The translations under genes and the position numbers were made by a program. From Cellvibrio sp. pealriver (GTDB lineage: Bacteria; Pseudomonadota; Gammaproteobacteria; Pseudomonadales; Cellvibrionaceae), in assembly GCF_001183545.1 (NCBI RefSeq), contig NZ_KQ236688.1:3546395-3610394 (forward strand): a DNA stretch of 64,000 nt, written 5' to 3'. Each line of letters begins with the position of its first letter. Within the stretch, counting starts at the first letter, position 1. Shown one piece after another: positions 20,339-30,197 of the stretch. Below the pieces are notes generated by a model. It had not been told where the DNA came from. It saw only the letters and a program-made list of their open reading frames with translations, and did not search any database.

Positions 20339-21556
20339 TTATGACGTCGTTATTGTTTGTGCAAAATGGGCGATCAATTCGCGCGCCAGCTGTTGTTTAC
20401 TGCGCTGGCTAATCTCTGTAGTGGAATTGGCATCCACCAAGGTCACGGCATTGTCGTCACTATTAAAACCAATCCGGCTATCACTGATATTGTTTGCGAC
20501 AATCAGATCCACATTTTTGCGCGTTAATTTTGCGCGCGCATGCTCAAGCAGATTTTCGCTTTCCGCAGCAAAGCCGACTACAAAAGGTTTGGGATTAAGG
20601 CTCGCGATGCTGGCGACTATGTCGGGGTTTTTCACCAATTCCAGCATCATGGTATCGCTCGCGCCTTTTTTAATTTTTTGCGATGCCTGCTGTGCCGGGC
20701 GGTAATCGGCAACGGCGGCGGCGGCGATAAACAAATCGCAACCCTCGGCGGCTTTCAGGCTTTCATCCAGCATCTCATTTGCACTCACAACATCGATGCG
20801 TGTTACCCGCGCCGGTGTTGCGAGCTGGGTTGGGCCGCTGATGAGGATGGTCCGGGCACCGGCTTCAGCGGCAGCCTGTGCAATTGCGTAACCCATTTTG
20901 CCGGAGCTGTGGTTGCTCAGGTAGCGCACCGGATCGAGAGCTTCGCGGGTGGGCCCTGCGGTGATGACTACTTTTTTGCCCGCGAGACTGCCCGTCGTGA
21001 ACAGGCTTGCTGCTGCATCGACCAGTTGCAGCGGCTCAAGCATCCGCCCCGGGCCTATATCGCCACAGGCTTGTCCGCCATCGGCGGGGCCGAACAAATG
21101 GATTTTTCGCGTGCGCAGCAGTTCCAGATTGGCTTGGGTTGCTGCGTTATGCCACATACCCTGGTTCATCGCCGGTGCCAGCGCAATGGGTGCTGCGGTG
21201 GCAAGGCAAATGCTGGTGAGCAGGTCGTTGCCCATGCCTTGGCTAAGGCGCGCGATAAAATCAGCCGTCGCCGGTGCGATCAGCACTAAATCCGCCCAGC
21301 GCGCCAACTGGATATGGCCCATGCCTGCTTCAGCTTCCGGATCAAGCAGCTGCGTATGCACCGGATTACCCGACAGCGCCTGCATCGTCAGCGGAGTGAT
21401 AAATTCCTGCGCAGCAGGGGTCATCACAACTTGCACGCGAGCGCCTGCGTCTTGCAGGCGACGTACCAGATCGGCACTTTTATAGGCGGCGATACCACCG
21501 GTCACACCGAGCAGTATCTGTTTGTTGGCAAGCGACAGCGTTGCAGTTGATGTCAT
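20339..21556 (-). CDS. coaBC: Bifunctional PPC decarboxylase / PPC synthetase CoaBC
   Basis: Makes 4'-phosphopantetheine from phosphopantothenate and cysteine in two steps of CoA synthesis. The 405-residue protein has the flavin-binding CoaC domain first (LLGVTGGIAAYKSADLVRRL, MNQGMW and ACGDIGPGRM around residues 165-172), then the CoaB domain from about residue 190 (KVVITAGPTREALDPVRYL, NHSSGKMGYAIA, AAVADYRP, KIKKG, NPDIVASI). It is immediately upstream of algC on the same strand, 11 bases apart. A 249-codon frame on the opposite strand inside it is a shadow. Confidence 0.95.
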   Translation of the reverse strand: MTSTATLSLANKQILLGVTGGIAAYKSADLVRRLQDAGARVQVVMTPAAQEFITPLTMQALSGNPVHTQLLDPEAEAGMGHIQLARWADLVLIAPATADFIARLSQGMGNDLLTSICLATAAPIALAPAMNQGMWHNAATQANLELLRTRKIHLFGPADGGQACGDIGPGRMLEPLQLVDAAASLFTTGSLAGKKVVITAGPTREALDPVRYLSNHSSGKMGYAIAQAAAEAGARTILISGPTQLATPARVTRIDVVSANEMLDESLKAAEGCDLFIAAAAVADYRPAQQASQKIKKGASDTMMLELVKNPDIVASIASLNPKPFVVGFAAESENLLEHARAKLTRKNVDLIVANNISDSRIGFNSDDNAVTLVDANSTTEISQRSKQQLARELIAHFAQTITTS

Positions 21557-21799
21557 GGTGTGGTGCAGCCCCGGCTGGCAGTAAATCGGTGAGGGTCGAT
21601 GAATAATAGTACACGCAGCGATCTTGTCTGGTATGAGCCTGACAGTAATTGGTCGCTAACGGCGATAGCCATGCAGGGCTTGACGCAAGCTGGTTAAGAT
21701 AACATTCTTGGCTGCATTTTCGTATTGCCGGGAGCGGGTGCTGCCGGCAATAAATACCTGTCCTGAAGGAATATCCACATCGCATACAAGGAGCTGTCT

Positions 21800-22474
21800 A
21801 TGTCGATTGCCAATTGGCCTGCCGCCGAACGTCCCCGTGAAAAATTATTGTCCCTTGGTCCCCGTGCATTGTCAGACGCTGAATTGCTGGCCATTTTCCT
21901 TCGGGTCGGCTGTGTCGGTAAATCAGCGGTAGATCTTGCCCGCGAGTTGCTGCAGCAATACGGCGGCTTGCGCCAGCTGCTGGAGGCATCGCAAACCGAC
22001 TTCTGCAAGGGGCTTGGGCTGGGTAACGCCAAATATGCCCAATTGCAGGCTGTGTTGGAGATGGGGCGACGGCACTTGTCGGCGGCGATGAAAGCGGGTG
22101 ATTTACTCACTAGCCCGGATTTGGTTCGCCAGTATTTGAGTGCCCAGCTGCGCCATCAACAGCGTGAGGTATTTGCGGTGCTGTTTCTGGATAATCAAAA
22201 CCGCTTGATTGCCTACGAAGAATTATTTTTCGGGACGATAGACGGTGCCGCGGTATATCCGCGCGAACTGGTCAAACGATCCCTGGCGCACAATGCGGCG
22301 AGTGTTATTCTCAGCCACAATCATCCTAGCGGTGTGGCTGAACCTAGCCAGGCTGACCAACGGATTACCCAGCGGATTATCGCCGCCCTGGATTTGGTCG
22401 ATGTGCGTGTGTTGGATCATATGGTGGTGGGCAATGAAGAAGTTGTTTCGTTTGCGGAGCGCGGACTACTGTGA
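21800..22474 (+). CDS. radC: RadC family JAB-domain protein
   Basis: A 224-residue protein with the N-terminal helix-hairpin-helix region ([41 protein letters not shown]) and a C-terminal JAB/MPN metalloprotease-like domain with [14 protein letters not shown] as metal site. The family was once thought to act in repair; its true role is unresolved. It is divergent from coaBC, as in Pseudomonas. Directly at the stop codon lies a near-perfect 15-base tandem duplication (22473-22502). Confidence 0.92.
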   Translation: MSIANWPAAERPREKLLSLGPRALSDAELLAIFLRVGCVGKSAVDLARELLQQYGGLRQLLEASQTDFCKGLGLGNAKYAQLQAVLEMGRRHLSAAMKAGDLLTSPDLVRQYLSAQLRHQQREVFAVLFLDNQNRLIAYEELFFGTIDGAAVYPRELVKRSLAHNAASVILSHNHPSGVAEPSQADQRITQRIIAALDLVDVRVLDHMVVGNEEVVSFAERGLL

Positions 22475-22618
22475 TTGTGCGTATGAAGATTGCGCGTATG
22501 AACTGCTGGTGCCTATCACCCGTATGATGTTAATTTGAGTGCCAGATTCTGCAGTGCTTTGCCGCGCTGCTATGCCTGCATCGACTACGAAAGTCTTATC
22601 ACTCCACATTGATATTGG

Positions 22619-23542
22619 ATGATTGTTGTGACTAACCATTTGGACATTCTTCTGGACATGCTGTCTGCCTTACCCGATCCGGTTTTTGTACTGACGGAAT
22701 CCGGGCGTTATGCGGCATTAATTGGTGGCAAGGATCGCCAGCATTATCACGATGGTGCGCACCTGGTGGATTTCAGCCTCTACGACGTCCTGCCAAAAGC
22801 CAAAGCCGATTGGTTTTTGGAACAAATCAAGATCACGTTGGAGCAGAACCAACTGCGGATCGTTGAATATGGTTTGGCGGGGGCCGATGTGGACGGTTTG
22901 GATACTCAACAAGGGCCGGAGGGTGAGATCTGGTTTGAGGGGCGAGTCCAACCCTTGGCTACACCGGTTAATAATGAGCGCGCCGTGGTATGGGTCGCCT
23001 GTAATATCACTCGTCGTCACCAGCTTGAAGCAAAACTGCAACTGCTGAGCGAGACGGATGAGCTCACTGGTGCTTACAATCGCCGCAAGTTACTGGATGC
23101 TCTAACCCTGTCATTAGCGAGTTTCAGGGAGCGACAAACACCTGTTGCGGTAGTGCTGATGGATGTTGATCATTTTAAAACTATCAATGACCGTTTTGGC
23201 CATATCGCGGGCGATGAGGTGTTGCGCGGCATTGCTCATCACGCCATGGCGCATTTGCGTGAAGGTGATCTGTTTGCCCGTTTTGGCGGGGAAGAGTTCG
23301 CATTGTTACTGCCGAATACGGCATTGGATGTCGCTAATGTCATCGCCGAGCGTTTGCGCCAGGCCATTGCAAGCGGTAATTTCCTGCCCGAAAGCCACCC
23401 ACCATTGGTCGTCACTGCCAGTATGGGTTTGAGTTTGATCCAACCGCAGGATCAGGCAATAGAAACTATTTTACGTCGTGTCGATAATGCACTTTACCGA
23501 GCCAAAAATAGCGGGCGCAATTGCCTTGTGGTGGATGGTTAG
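22619..23542 (+). CDS. PAS-GGDEF diguanylate cyclase
   Basis: Cytoplasmic 307-residue protein. Residues about 8-135 resemble a PAS sensor (LPDPVFVLTESGRYAAL through VVWVACNITRRHQLE). Residues about 140-307 form a GGDEF domain with an intact active site GGEEF at 223-227, the DxD-type metal site in MDVDHFKTIND, and an RxxD inhibitory site (REGD, 214-217) five residues before it, so a feedback-inhibited cyclase is expected. No membrane segment is visible. GTG at 22628 is an alternative start; neither has a strong ribosome binding site. It lies 144 bases after radC. Confidence 0.88.
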   Translation: MIVVTNHLDILLDMLSALPDPVFVLTESGRYAALIGGKDRQHYHDGAHLVDFSLYDVLPKAKADWFLEQIKITLEQNQLRIVEYGLAGADVDGLDTQQGPEGEIWFEGRVQPLATPVNNERAVVWVACNITRRHQLEAKLQLLSETDELTGAYNRRKLLDALTLSLASFRERQTPVAVVLMDVDHFKTINDRFGHIAGDEVLRGIAHHAMAHLREGDLFARFGGEEFALLLPNTALDVANVIAERLRQAIASGNFLPESHPPLVVTASMGLSLIQPQDQAIETILRRVDNALYRAKNSGRNCLVVDG

Positions 23543-23911
23543 CAAATGGTTTATGAGGCAGCCCGGATTTGGTAACTGCAAACCCGCCGTTTTTCCAGCC
23601 AAAATCTTCTGAATCCTATCTTCCTAAGGAAAACAGCAGTTTTTTGGCTAAAAAATCAGCTTCTCGTTGCTATTGCGGGGCTGTTTTGGTATAAAACGCG
23701 GCTCTTTGCGGCAGGGTTGTGACGACGTATTAAAAGAGCGTCATTTCAGCGCGAATTTCCCTCTGGAATTTGCTGCTCCGATCCTGATTTAACCCGCGTT
23801 TAGGAAAGAATAGGCTGCTTACAACAATGCTCTAGGCTGGTTGTTAGTCTGTTTGACGGTTCTAACACAGCGCTTCCAGCTTAGCGCGCTGATTTTTAAT
23901 GAGGCAATAAA
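23543..23911. other. Non-coding stretch before rpmB
   Basis: The 369 bases contain no credible coding frame. They hold the predicted rpmB promoter at 23667-23695 and a leader of about 210 bases. Several short complementary segments occur in the leader, but I cannot define a known ribosomal protein leader fold by eye. Confidence 0.6.
23667..23695 (+). promoter_or_regulatory. Predicted sigma-70 promoter for rpmB-rpmG
   Basis: TTGCTA at 23667-23672, a 17-base spacer, and TATAAA at 23690-23695. Start of transcription would be near 23702, giving a leader of about 210 bases before rpmB. The -10 match is five of six. Confidence 0.6.
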
Positions 23912-24148
23912 ATGTCCAAGGTATGTCAAGTTACTGGTAAACGTCCAATTACCGGCAACAATGTTTCCCACGCAAAAAACCACACCAAGCGTCGTTTTTT
24001 GCCAAACCTGCAATCTCACCGTTTTTGGGTAGAAGCTGAGAAGCGTTTCGTGACTCTGCGTCTGACTCCAAAAGGTATGCGTATCATCGACAAGCGCGGC
24101 ATTGACGCTGTGTTGGCTGATGTTCGTGCCAACGGCCACAAAGTGTAA
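23912..24148 (+). CDS. rpmB: 50S ribosomal protein L28 (bL28)
   Basis: Large-subunit ribosomal protein, 78 residues, with the canonical start [20 protein letters not shown] and [15 protein letters not shown]. The ATG follows ATGAGGCAATAAA, which holds a GAGG site. rpmG follows after 14 bases. Length and sequence are typical for gammaproteobacteria. Confidence 0.98.
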   Translation: MSKVCQVTGKRPITGNNVSHAKNHTKRRFLPNLQSHRFWVEAEKRFVTLRLTPKGMRIIDKRGIDAVLADVRANGHKV

Positions 24149-24162
24149 TTAGGAGCTTAGTC

Positions 24163-24318
24163 ATGCGCGAAAAAATTCGTCTGAACTCTTCTGCTGGTAC
24201 TGGTCACTTCTACACCACTGACAAGAACAAGCGTACCATGCCAGAAAAGATGGAAATCAAAAAGTACGATCCAGTTGTGCGTAAGCACGTGGTCTACAAA
24301 GAAGGCAAAATCAAGTAA
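24163..24318 (+). CDS. rpmG: 50S ribosomal protein L33 (bL33)
   Basis: Translation of this frame gives a 51-residue protein, [20 protein letters not shown] and ending VYKEGKIK, the zinc-free form of L33 without paired cysteines. An AGGAG site precedes the ATG. It follows rpmB by 14 bases and ends before a strong terminator. Confidence 0.97.
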   Translation: MREKIRLNSSAGTGHFYTTDKNKRTMPEKMEIKKYDPVVRKHVVYKEGKIK

Positions 24319-24334
24319 TTACTTGATCTGCTTT

Positions 24335-24371
24335 AAAAACCCGGCCTTGGTTAACCAGCGCCGGGTTTTTT
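24335..24371 (+). terminator. Intrinsic terminator of rpmB-rpmG
   Basis: Stem ACCCGGC (24339-24345) with GCCGGGT (24360-24366), loop of 14 bases, preceded by an A tract and followed by TTTTTA. Confidence 0.85.
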
Positions 24372-24470
24372 ATTGCAAAGAAATTACCATCCAGGGCAAC
24401 GCCATGACGGCGCTGAACTACACTCAACACAGAATAATTACTTTGGTTGAGAGAGTGCACCGGTGCCAGT

Positions 24471-25874
24471 ATGACGAACCCACGTGGTTTACAAGAGTGG
24501 ATGGATACCCTTGCTGAACAGGAGTTGCCCACCTTAAATGCGGTGGTACGGGAAATTTGCGAGCTAAGTGAAAATGAGAAATGTCGCGCTGAAGATCTGA
24601 CCAAAATCATTCTGCGCGATGCTGATCTCACTTCAAAAGTGCTAAAAATTGCTAATTCTGTGCATTACAATCCGTCATTTGCGTCGATCAAGACGGTATC
24701 ACGCGCGATTGTCCATCTGGGTTTTGTCAATCTCCGCAACATCACCCTTGCCACGACGCTGATCGAAAATTTCCTGCAAGGTAAACCCAAGCTGCAGTTG
24801 ATTAAAAGTCTGGCGCGCTCTTTTCACGCCGCAGTGCAGGCCAAGGCGATGGTGCCGTTTTTGGATGGCGACAAAAAAGAGCAGGTGTTTATTGCGGCGC
24901 TGTTGCGCAACATCAGCGAATTAGCATTGATCTCAACCGGGCGCAAAATAGTCGAAGACTTTATCGAGGCGCGCGATCAAGAACCCCAGTCGGAACACAG
25001 CCTGGCGATTGAATATCTGGGGGTGGATACCAGTTTGCTGTCGCGCCAACTGATTAAAGATTGGACGCTGGGCGATTTGCTGAGCGAGGCTTGCGAGAAT
25101 CACGTTCATTCCAGTCCGGCCGCGCGGGCTGTCAATCTGGGCAGCCAGATCAGTATTTACATCGAGCGCGGCATGAAAAGTACAGAGATGCAAAAGCTCG
25201 CCCAACAGACCGCCAGCCTGTGCAAAATTTCACAAGATGCCGCTAAAAAACAAATCCTGATGATGGCGGATGAGGCATCGGTAATTGCCAAAATTTACGG
25301 TGTGGATGTGCTGATCAGCGCACTGCCAGATCCGGCAGTGATCGAAGAAAAAGAAGTGTCGGCAGAAAAACCCGATTACTTCTTCCAGCAACAACTCAAC
25401 CAGATCCACAAGGCTATGTTGGCGGGCGAAAATCTTCCCCAGATAACCCAGTTGTCGCTTGCCGCTCTGCACGAAGGCGCAAGTATTGCGCGCATAGCGA
25501 TTTTAGTGGTGGATCATAAAAGCAAAACCCTGGATGTCCGTTATGTGGCAGGTAAAGGAACGCATTTGTGGCGACAGAAAGTCAAAATTAATGTTGAGCA
25601 ATTGCGCAAAGGTGAGTTGTTGCATGAGTTTTTACGCAGCCAACAAGCTCTCTGGTATCGCCCTGAAGTGGCGCTAAAAGATGTGGGTGCTTTACAAGCC
25701 ATGGGCGCGAGCGGTGCAATTTTTCTTGCGCCACTGCTATTAAATAAACGCCTGATGGCACTGGCTTATGCCGATGCTGAAACAGGAGCGTTCAGTGCCC
25801 GCCAGTTTGAAGAATTCCAATTGATTGTGAACCAGCTGAATCTGATGATGCGCTTTAGCGCAACCAGTCATTAG
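24471..25874 (+). CDS. HDOD-GAF signalling protein
   Basis: Cytoplasmic protein of 467 residues from the ATG at 24471; a TTG at 24447 would add eight residues and has a GAGAG only downstream of it. Residues about 15-220 form an HDOD domain (LPTLNAVVREICEL, IILRDADLTSKVLKIANSV, ASIKTVSRAIVHLGFVNLRN), a relative of HD phosphohydrolases without the HD metal pair. From about residue 300 to the end there is a GAF-like sensor (AALHEGASIARIAILVVD, AIFLAPLLLNKRLMALAYADA). Such proteins link environmental signals to regulation, often in c-di-GMP networks, but no partner can be named. It is separated from rpmG by a terminator. Confidence 0.85.
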   Translation: MTNPRGLQEWMDTLAEQELPTLNAVVREICELSENEKCRAEDLTKIILRDADLTSKVLKIANSVHYNPSFASIKTVSRAIVHLGFVNLRNITLATTLIENFLQGKPKLQLIKSLARSFHAAVQAKAMVPFLDGDKKEQVFIAALLRNISELALISTGRKIVEDFIEARDQEPQSEHSLAIEYLGVDTSLLSRQLIKDWTLGDLLSEACENHVHSSPAARAVNLGSQISIYIERGMKSTEMQKLAQQTASLCKISQDAAKKQILMMADEASVIAKIYGVDVLISALPDPAVIEEKEVSAEKPDYFFQQQLNQIHKAMLAGENLPQITQLSLAALHEGASIARIAILVVDHKSKTLDVRYVAGKGTHLWRQKVKINVEQLRKGELLHEFLRSQQALWYRPEVALKDVGALQAMGASGAIFLAPLLLNKRLMALAYADAETGAFSARQFEEFQLIVNQLNLMMRFSATSH

Positions 25875-25901
25875 TCATTCAGGGCGATTGATCATGCCAA
25901 T

Positions 25902-25943
25902 AAAAAACCGCCGGGGAGAGTTGGTCTGCCCGGCGGTTTTTTA
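25902..25943. terminator. Bidirectional terminator between the HDOD-GAF and PEP-CTERM genes
   Basis: Stem AAAAAACCGCCGGG / CCCGGCGGTTTTTT around a 13-base loop; symmetric A and T tracts and convergent neighbours show use from both sides. Confidence 0.9.
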
Positions 25944-25953
25944 TGCAACATAC

Positions 25954-26592
25954 TTAATAACGGCAGCTGCTGCGCACCTGACGACGCGCGAAAAACAATC
26001 CGGTCAAACCCATCAACAGTAACAAAACCGTGCTGGGTTCAGTCACAGACACCAGCGTTTTGAACGCGTGGTTATCGCTTTCAAAGGCAAAACCATTGCT
26101 CACTAAATCTACGCGGTCAAAACTCTCGCCCGAAAAAGTGAAATTGATGTAGCGGTTTGAGTTAAGGCTCAACTGGTTGCCATCGGCGAACTTGCCAACA
26201 ATATCACTGCCTGAATAGCTGGCGACAAGATCGTTGCCCAAATAAAAGCGGATGAAGTTGTAGCTATCAATTGAACCCCAAAAGAGCCCGAAGTAATCCG
26301 CGGTCGTGCCCAGGGTAAAACTGGCGCGCTGGGTGGTGGGCGATGGGTTAGGTACGCTCAGGTATTGAGAGTTGACACCAAAAGGCTGGGCATAAAGACC
26401 GCTTTGGCTGCCATTGACCAAGGCAAAATCGCCGCTGCAGGTCGCGTAGCCGCAACCACTGTTAAAATCGATCGTCGTTGCGCCAGTGACTGACGTGGTT
26501 ACATCACCTGCGTTGGACAGTGAAACAATCGGTAGCGCTTGCACAGCGTTGGCTGCGACAAGTAAAGAAAACAGCAAAAACAGTTTTTTCAT
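25954..26592 (-). CDS. PEP-CTERM sorting domain protein
   Basis: Exported 212-residue protein starting at the ATG at 26592. It has a Sec signal peptide (MKKLFLLFSLLVAANAVQA), a Ser/Asn/Gly-rich beta domain (about 20-180) with two closely spaced cysteines (GCGYATC), and a C-terminal tripartite sorting signal: TEPST, a hydrophobic helix VLLLLMGLTGLFFA, and a basic tail RRQVRSS. This is the PEP-CTERM signal recognised by exosortase/archaeosortase-type enzymes. No exosortase gene is in the window. The beta domain resembles the generic choice-of-anchor type found before such signals; function probably in surface or matrix material. Confidence 0.85.
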   Translation of the reverse strand: MKKLFLLFSLLVAANAVQALPIVSLSNAGDVTTSVTGATTIDFNSGCGYATCSGDFALVNGSQSGLYAQPFGVNSQYLSVPNPSPTTQRASFTLGTTADYFGLFWGSIDSYNFIRFYLGNDLVASYSGSDIVGKFADGNQLSLNSNRYINFTFSGESFDRVDLVSNGFAFESDNHAFKTLVSVTEPSTVLLLLMGLTGLFFARRQVRSSCRY

Positions 26593-26922
26593 CAAATGAA
26601 TGCTCCAGAAGATAATTGAACCCCGGCAGATTGGACTGCCGTCGGTCTCGATACACCGGTTGTGGCTTGCACCCGCTACCTCTGGGTTTTGCCAGCATCT
26701 CCACTCAGCAACTTGCGCGCCAAATCTGCTCGATTTTGCGAGCTAGTTCTCAATAAAGTGTGATGCGACTCACGTATGAGATTCTAGGCGACACTGTGTA
26801 GTTTTCCACGCCAAGCTAATAACATTTACGCTGTGTTTAATGAAAATTGCGCCACGCCAGCATGATTTTGTTCTATCCAACCTATAGCATGGCGCTTTTG
26901 GCCATGAAAATCAGGAATTGAG
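26593..26922. other. Non-coding stretch between the PEP-CTERM gene and mutM
   Basis: About 330 bases between divergent genes. No coding frame of normal composition, RNA gene or terminator is evident; it must hold the promoters of both neighbours, but I cannot place a convincing -35/-10 pair. Confidence 0.5.
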
Positions 26923-27735
26923 ATGCCCGAGTTACCCGAAGTCGAAACTACCCTGCGCGGCATAGCGCCCCACCTTGTCGGGCACAAAGTGACAGAGATT
27001 GTCATTCGCCAGCCGCGCCTGCGCTGGCCAATTCCGGATAATGTGGCAGAGTTGCTCCGCAATCGGCGGCTGCTTTCTGCGCACAGGCGCGGCAAGTATT
27101 TATTGCTGGATTTTGGCAATGGCCATGCGCTGGTTCATTTGGGGATGTCGGGCAGTTTGCGTATCGTCAACGCAGATGAGCCGCCCCTGTTCCATGACCA
27201 CTTTGATATGGTGTTTGGAAAAATCGCCCTGCGCTACGCCGATCCGCGTCGTTTTGGCTGCTTATTGTGGGTAGAAGGTGATCCTTCAACCCATAAATTA
27301 CTGACAGATCTGGGGCCGGAGCCATTAACGGATACTTTCTCAGCGGACTACCTGTACCTGCGTAGCCGCAAGCGAACCCAGGCGATCAAGCAATTCATCA
27401 TGGATAGCAAAATCGTGGTGGGTGTGGGGAATATCTACGCCAATGAATCGCTGTTTATGGCGGGTATCAAACCTATCCGTAAAGCAGGCTCGCTGACGCG
27501 TAAAAATTGCGAAGATCTGGTGCGGGACATCAAATTTGTCTTACAGCGGTCGATCGATCAGGGTGGGACAACATTGCGCGATTTTGTCGGAGGCGACGGC
27601 AAGCCCGGTTATTTTCAGCAACAGTTATTGGTATATGGCCGTGGTGGTGAGCCTTGTACACGCTGCAAAAAAGCCTTGAAAGAGGTGCGGATGAATGACC
27701 GCACCACTGTCTATTGCGTGGATTGCCAGAAATAA
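26923..27735 (+). CDS. mutM: Formamidopyrimidine-DNA glycosylase
   Basis: Base excision repair enzyme that removes 8-oxoguanine and ring-opened purines. The 270-residue protein begins MPELPEVETTLRG (Pro1 nucleophile after Met removal, Glu2), has the beta-elimination lysine in RRGKYL, the H2TH region VVGVGNIYANESLF, and a C-terminal zinc finger C-x2-C-x16-C-x2-C (CTRC and CVDC). All catalytic elements are present. It is convergent with coaD, six bases apart. Confidence 0.97.
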   Translation: MPELPEVETTLRGIAPHLVGHKVTEIVIRQPRLRWPIPDNVAELLRNRRLLSAHRRGKYLLLDFGNGHALVHLGMSGSLRIVNADEPPLFHDHFDMVFGKIALRYADPRRFGCLLWVEGDPSTHKLLTDLGPEPLTDTFSADYLYLRSRKRTQAIKQFIMDSKIVVGVGNIYANESLFMAGIKPIRKAGSLTRKNCEDLVRDIKFVLQRSIDQGGTTLRDFVGGDGKPGYFQQQLLVYGRGGEPCTRCKKALKEVRMNDRTTVYCVDCQK

Positions 27736-27741
27736 GAGCGG

Positions 27742-28311
<570 letters not shown>

Positions 28312-28332
28312 TTAGTGTAGTTGGTATTTGGC

Positions 28333-28947
28333 TTAGCCGTTATCGGATGTTGTATGGCGATGATACAGGCGATAGCTGACCTGACCGGCGTGCTTGTCGC
28401 GGTACAATTGCCAACTGACAGGTAGTTGGAGTCGCGCGTCGCGCGGTGCTTCAAGGTAGATAATTGCCTCATCTGCCAGCCATCCACCGCTTTCCAGGGT
28501 ATTAGCCACCGCTTCCCATAAACTAAGGCTAAAGGGAGGGTCGATGAAAATAATGTCGAATGGGTGGGGGGCTTGTTGTTGCGTGAGCCATTGAAGACTG
28601 TCTGTATGCTCGACCTGTCCGTTGCTGGCATTTAGCAACTGTAGGTGGTTTCTGAGATGCTGCGCGGCGAGTGCATTTTTCTCCAGCATCAGACTGGATT
28701 CTGCCCCGCGTGATAGCGCTTCCAACCCCAACGCTCCTGAGCCGGCAAACAAATCCAGGCAGCGTGCACCCTGAATATCCGGTGCCAGCCAGTTAAACAG
28801 GGTTTCGCGGATGCGGTCTCCGGTGGGGCGCAGCCCGTCAACATCGGGAAAGCTGAGCTTGCGCCCACGCCATAAGCCGCCAATGATGCGCAGTTGGTTG
28901 CTGCCAGCAGGCTTGCGGTTGGTTGTTTTTGCGACAGGTTTGGACAA
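28333..28947 (-). CDS. rsmD: 16S rRNA (guanine(966)-N(2))-methyltransferase RsmD
   Basis: Methylates G966 of 16S rRNA. The 204-residue protein has the family start RIIGGLWRGRKLSFPDVDGL, the substrate region RPTGDRIRETLFNWL, the SAM site CLDLFAGSGALGLEALSRGA and the catalytic DPPF motif (IIFIDPPF). A Lys/Arg-rich N-terminus of 20 residues is usual. It is divergent from ftsY, as in many gammaproteobacteria. Confidence 0.95.
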   Translation of the reverse strand: MSKPVAKTTNRKPAGSNQLRIIGGLWRGRKLSFPDVDGLRPTGDRIRETLFNWLAPDIQGARCLDLFAGSGALGLEALSRGAESSLMLEKNALAAQHLRNHLQLLNASNGQVEHTDSLQWLTQQQAPHPFDIIFIDPPFSLSLWEAVANTLESGGWLADEAIIYLEAPRDARLQLPVSWQLYRDKHAGQVSYRLYHRHTTSDNG

Positions 28948-29064
28948 GGCATTTCTCTATCAGCAGATCAGAAGTGGTAGGATAGCGGCTTTATTGCGTT
29001 TGCAGAATCACAATCCTGTCTGCGCCCCTCATTTCAGTCTTCAGTTCATATCCAAGACACGACT

Positions 29065-30174
29065 ATGTTTTTCAATCTGTTTAAAAAATCCGATAAACCC
29101 GATACCACTACGGAAACTCCTGCTGAGCCGCTAGCGCCAGTTGCAGAAGAGGCACCTGCGACGATTGTTGAGGCTGCGCCAGCATCTGCTCCTGCACAGG
29201 CGGAACCGGAGCCTGCACCGGTTCCGGCTGAAAAGCCTGCCAAATTGGGTTTTTTTGCCCGCATCAAGCAGGGGCTTAGCCGCACCAGCAGCCATTTTGC
29301 CGAGGGTTTGGGCAATCTCTTTCTGGGCCGCAAAACCATCGATGAAGACCTGTTTGAGGAACTGGAAACCCAGTTGCTCGTCGCCGATGTGGGAATGGAA
29401 GCGACCAGTGAAATTATCGATAGTCTCACCGCCCGCGTAGCGCGCAAGCAACTCAATGATGTCGATGCACTTTATAAGGCGCTGCGCGACCAACTGACGG
29501 ACGTGTTGCGTCCGGTTGAACAGCCGCTGGTGATCGATAGCACTAAGCAGCCTTATGTCATTTTGGTGGTGGGGGTGAATGGCGTGGGCAAGACCACCAC
29601 TATCGGTAAATTGGCCAAGCGCCTGCAAAACGAAGGCAAAAAAGTCATGTTGGCGGCGGGGGATACTTTCCGTGCGGCAGCGGTCGAACAGTTGCAAGTC
29701 TGGGGTGAGCGCAACAATGTGCCGGTCATCGCCCAGCACACAGGTGCAGATTCTGCCTCGGTTATTTATGACGCATTGAATGCCGCTAAAGCGCGTGGAA
29801 TTGATGTGATCATCGCCGATACTGCAGGCAGATTGCACAATAAAAACCATTTGATGGATGAGTTGTCGAAGGTCAAGCGCGTGATGGCCAAAATCGACGG
29901 TTCAGCGCCGCATGAGGTGTTGCTGATGTTGGATGCCGGTACTGGCCAGAATGCGGTCAACCAAGCTGAACAGTTCCGCGATGCAGCAGGCGTTACCGGT
30001 TTGGTGCTAACCAAGCTCGATGGTACGGCCAAGGGCGGGGTGATTTTTGCGCTGAGTAAAAAGTTTGCGCTGCCGGTGAGGTTTATCGGTGTAGGAGAGG
30101 CGATTGATGATCTGCAACCGTTTGCAGCCGAGCCTTTTATCAAAGCACTTTTTAATCAGACTGACGCATCTTAA
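29065..30174 (+). CDS. ftsY: Signal recognition particle receptor FtsY
   Basis: SRP receptor GTPase that delivers ribosomes to the Sec translocon at the inner membrane. The 369-residue protein starts with a short amphipathic MFFNLFKKSDK, then an acidic, Pro/Ala-rich A domain (about 12-70), then the NG domains: GVNGVGKTTTIGKLA (P-loop, about residue 170), DTFRAAAVEQL, DTAGRLHNK, TKLDGTAKGG and GVGEAIDDLQPF. It begins the ftsY-ftsE-ftsX-rpoH cluster; ftsE follows by 23 bases. Confidence 0.97.
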   Translation: MFFNLFKKSDKPDTTTETPAEPLAPVAEEAPATIVEAAPASAPAQAEPEPAPVPAEKPAKLGFFARIKQGLSRTSSHFAEGLGNLFLGRKTIDEDLFEELETQLLVADVGMEATSEIIDSLTARVARKQLNDVDALYKALRDQLTDVLRPVEQPLVIDSTKQPYVILVVGVNGVGKTTTIGKLAKRLQNEGKKVMLAAGDTFRAAAVEQLQVWGERNNVPVIAQHTGADSASVIYDALNAAKARGIDVIIADTAGRLHNKNHLMDELSKVKRVMAKIDGSAPHEVLLMLDAGTGQNAVNQAEQFRDAAGVTGLVLTKLDGTAKGGVIFALSKKFALPVRFIGVGEAIDDLQPFAAEPFIKALFNQTDAS

Positions 30175-30197
30175 TCTTTTAAAGAACAGGGTTTGTT

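Noticed and set aside
20540..21289. 249-codon open frame opposite coaBC
   Set aside because: It lies fully antisense to a clear CoaBC gene; Cys- and Gly-rich composition without domain signals is typical of a shadow frame.
22473..22502. Two copies of GATTGYGCGTATGAA at the radC stop
   Set aside because: Probably a small local duplication; no function evident.
29131..29850. 239-codon frame opposite ftsY
   Set aside because: Antisense shadow of a complete FtsY.
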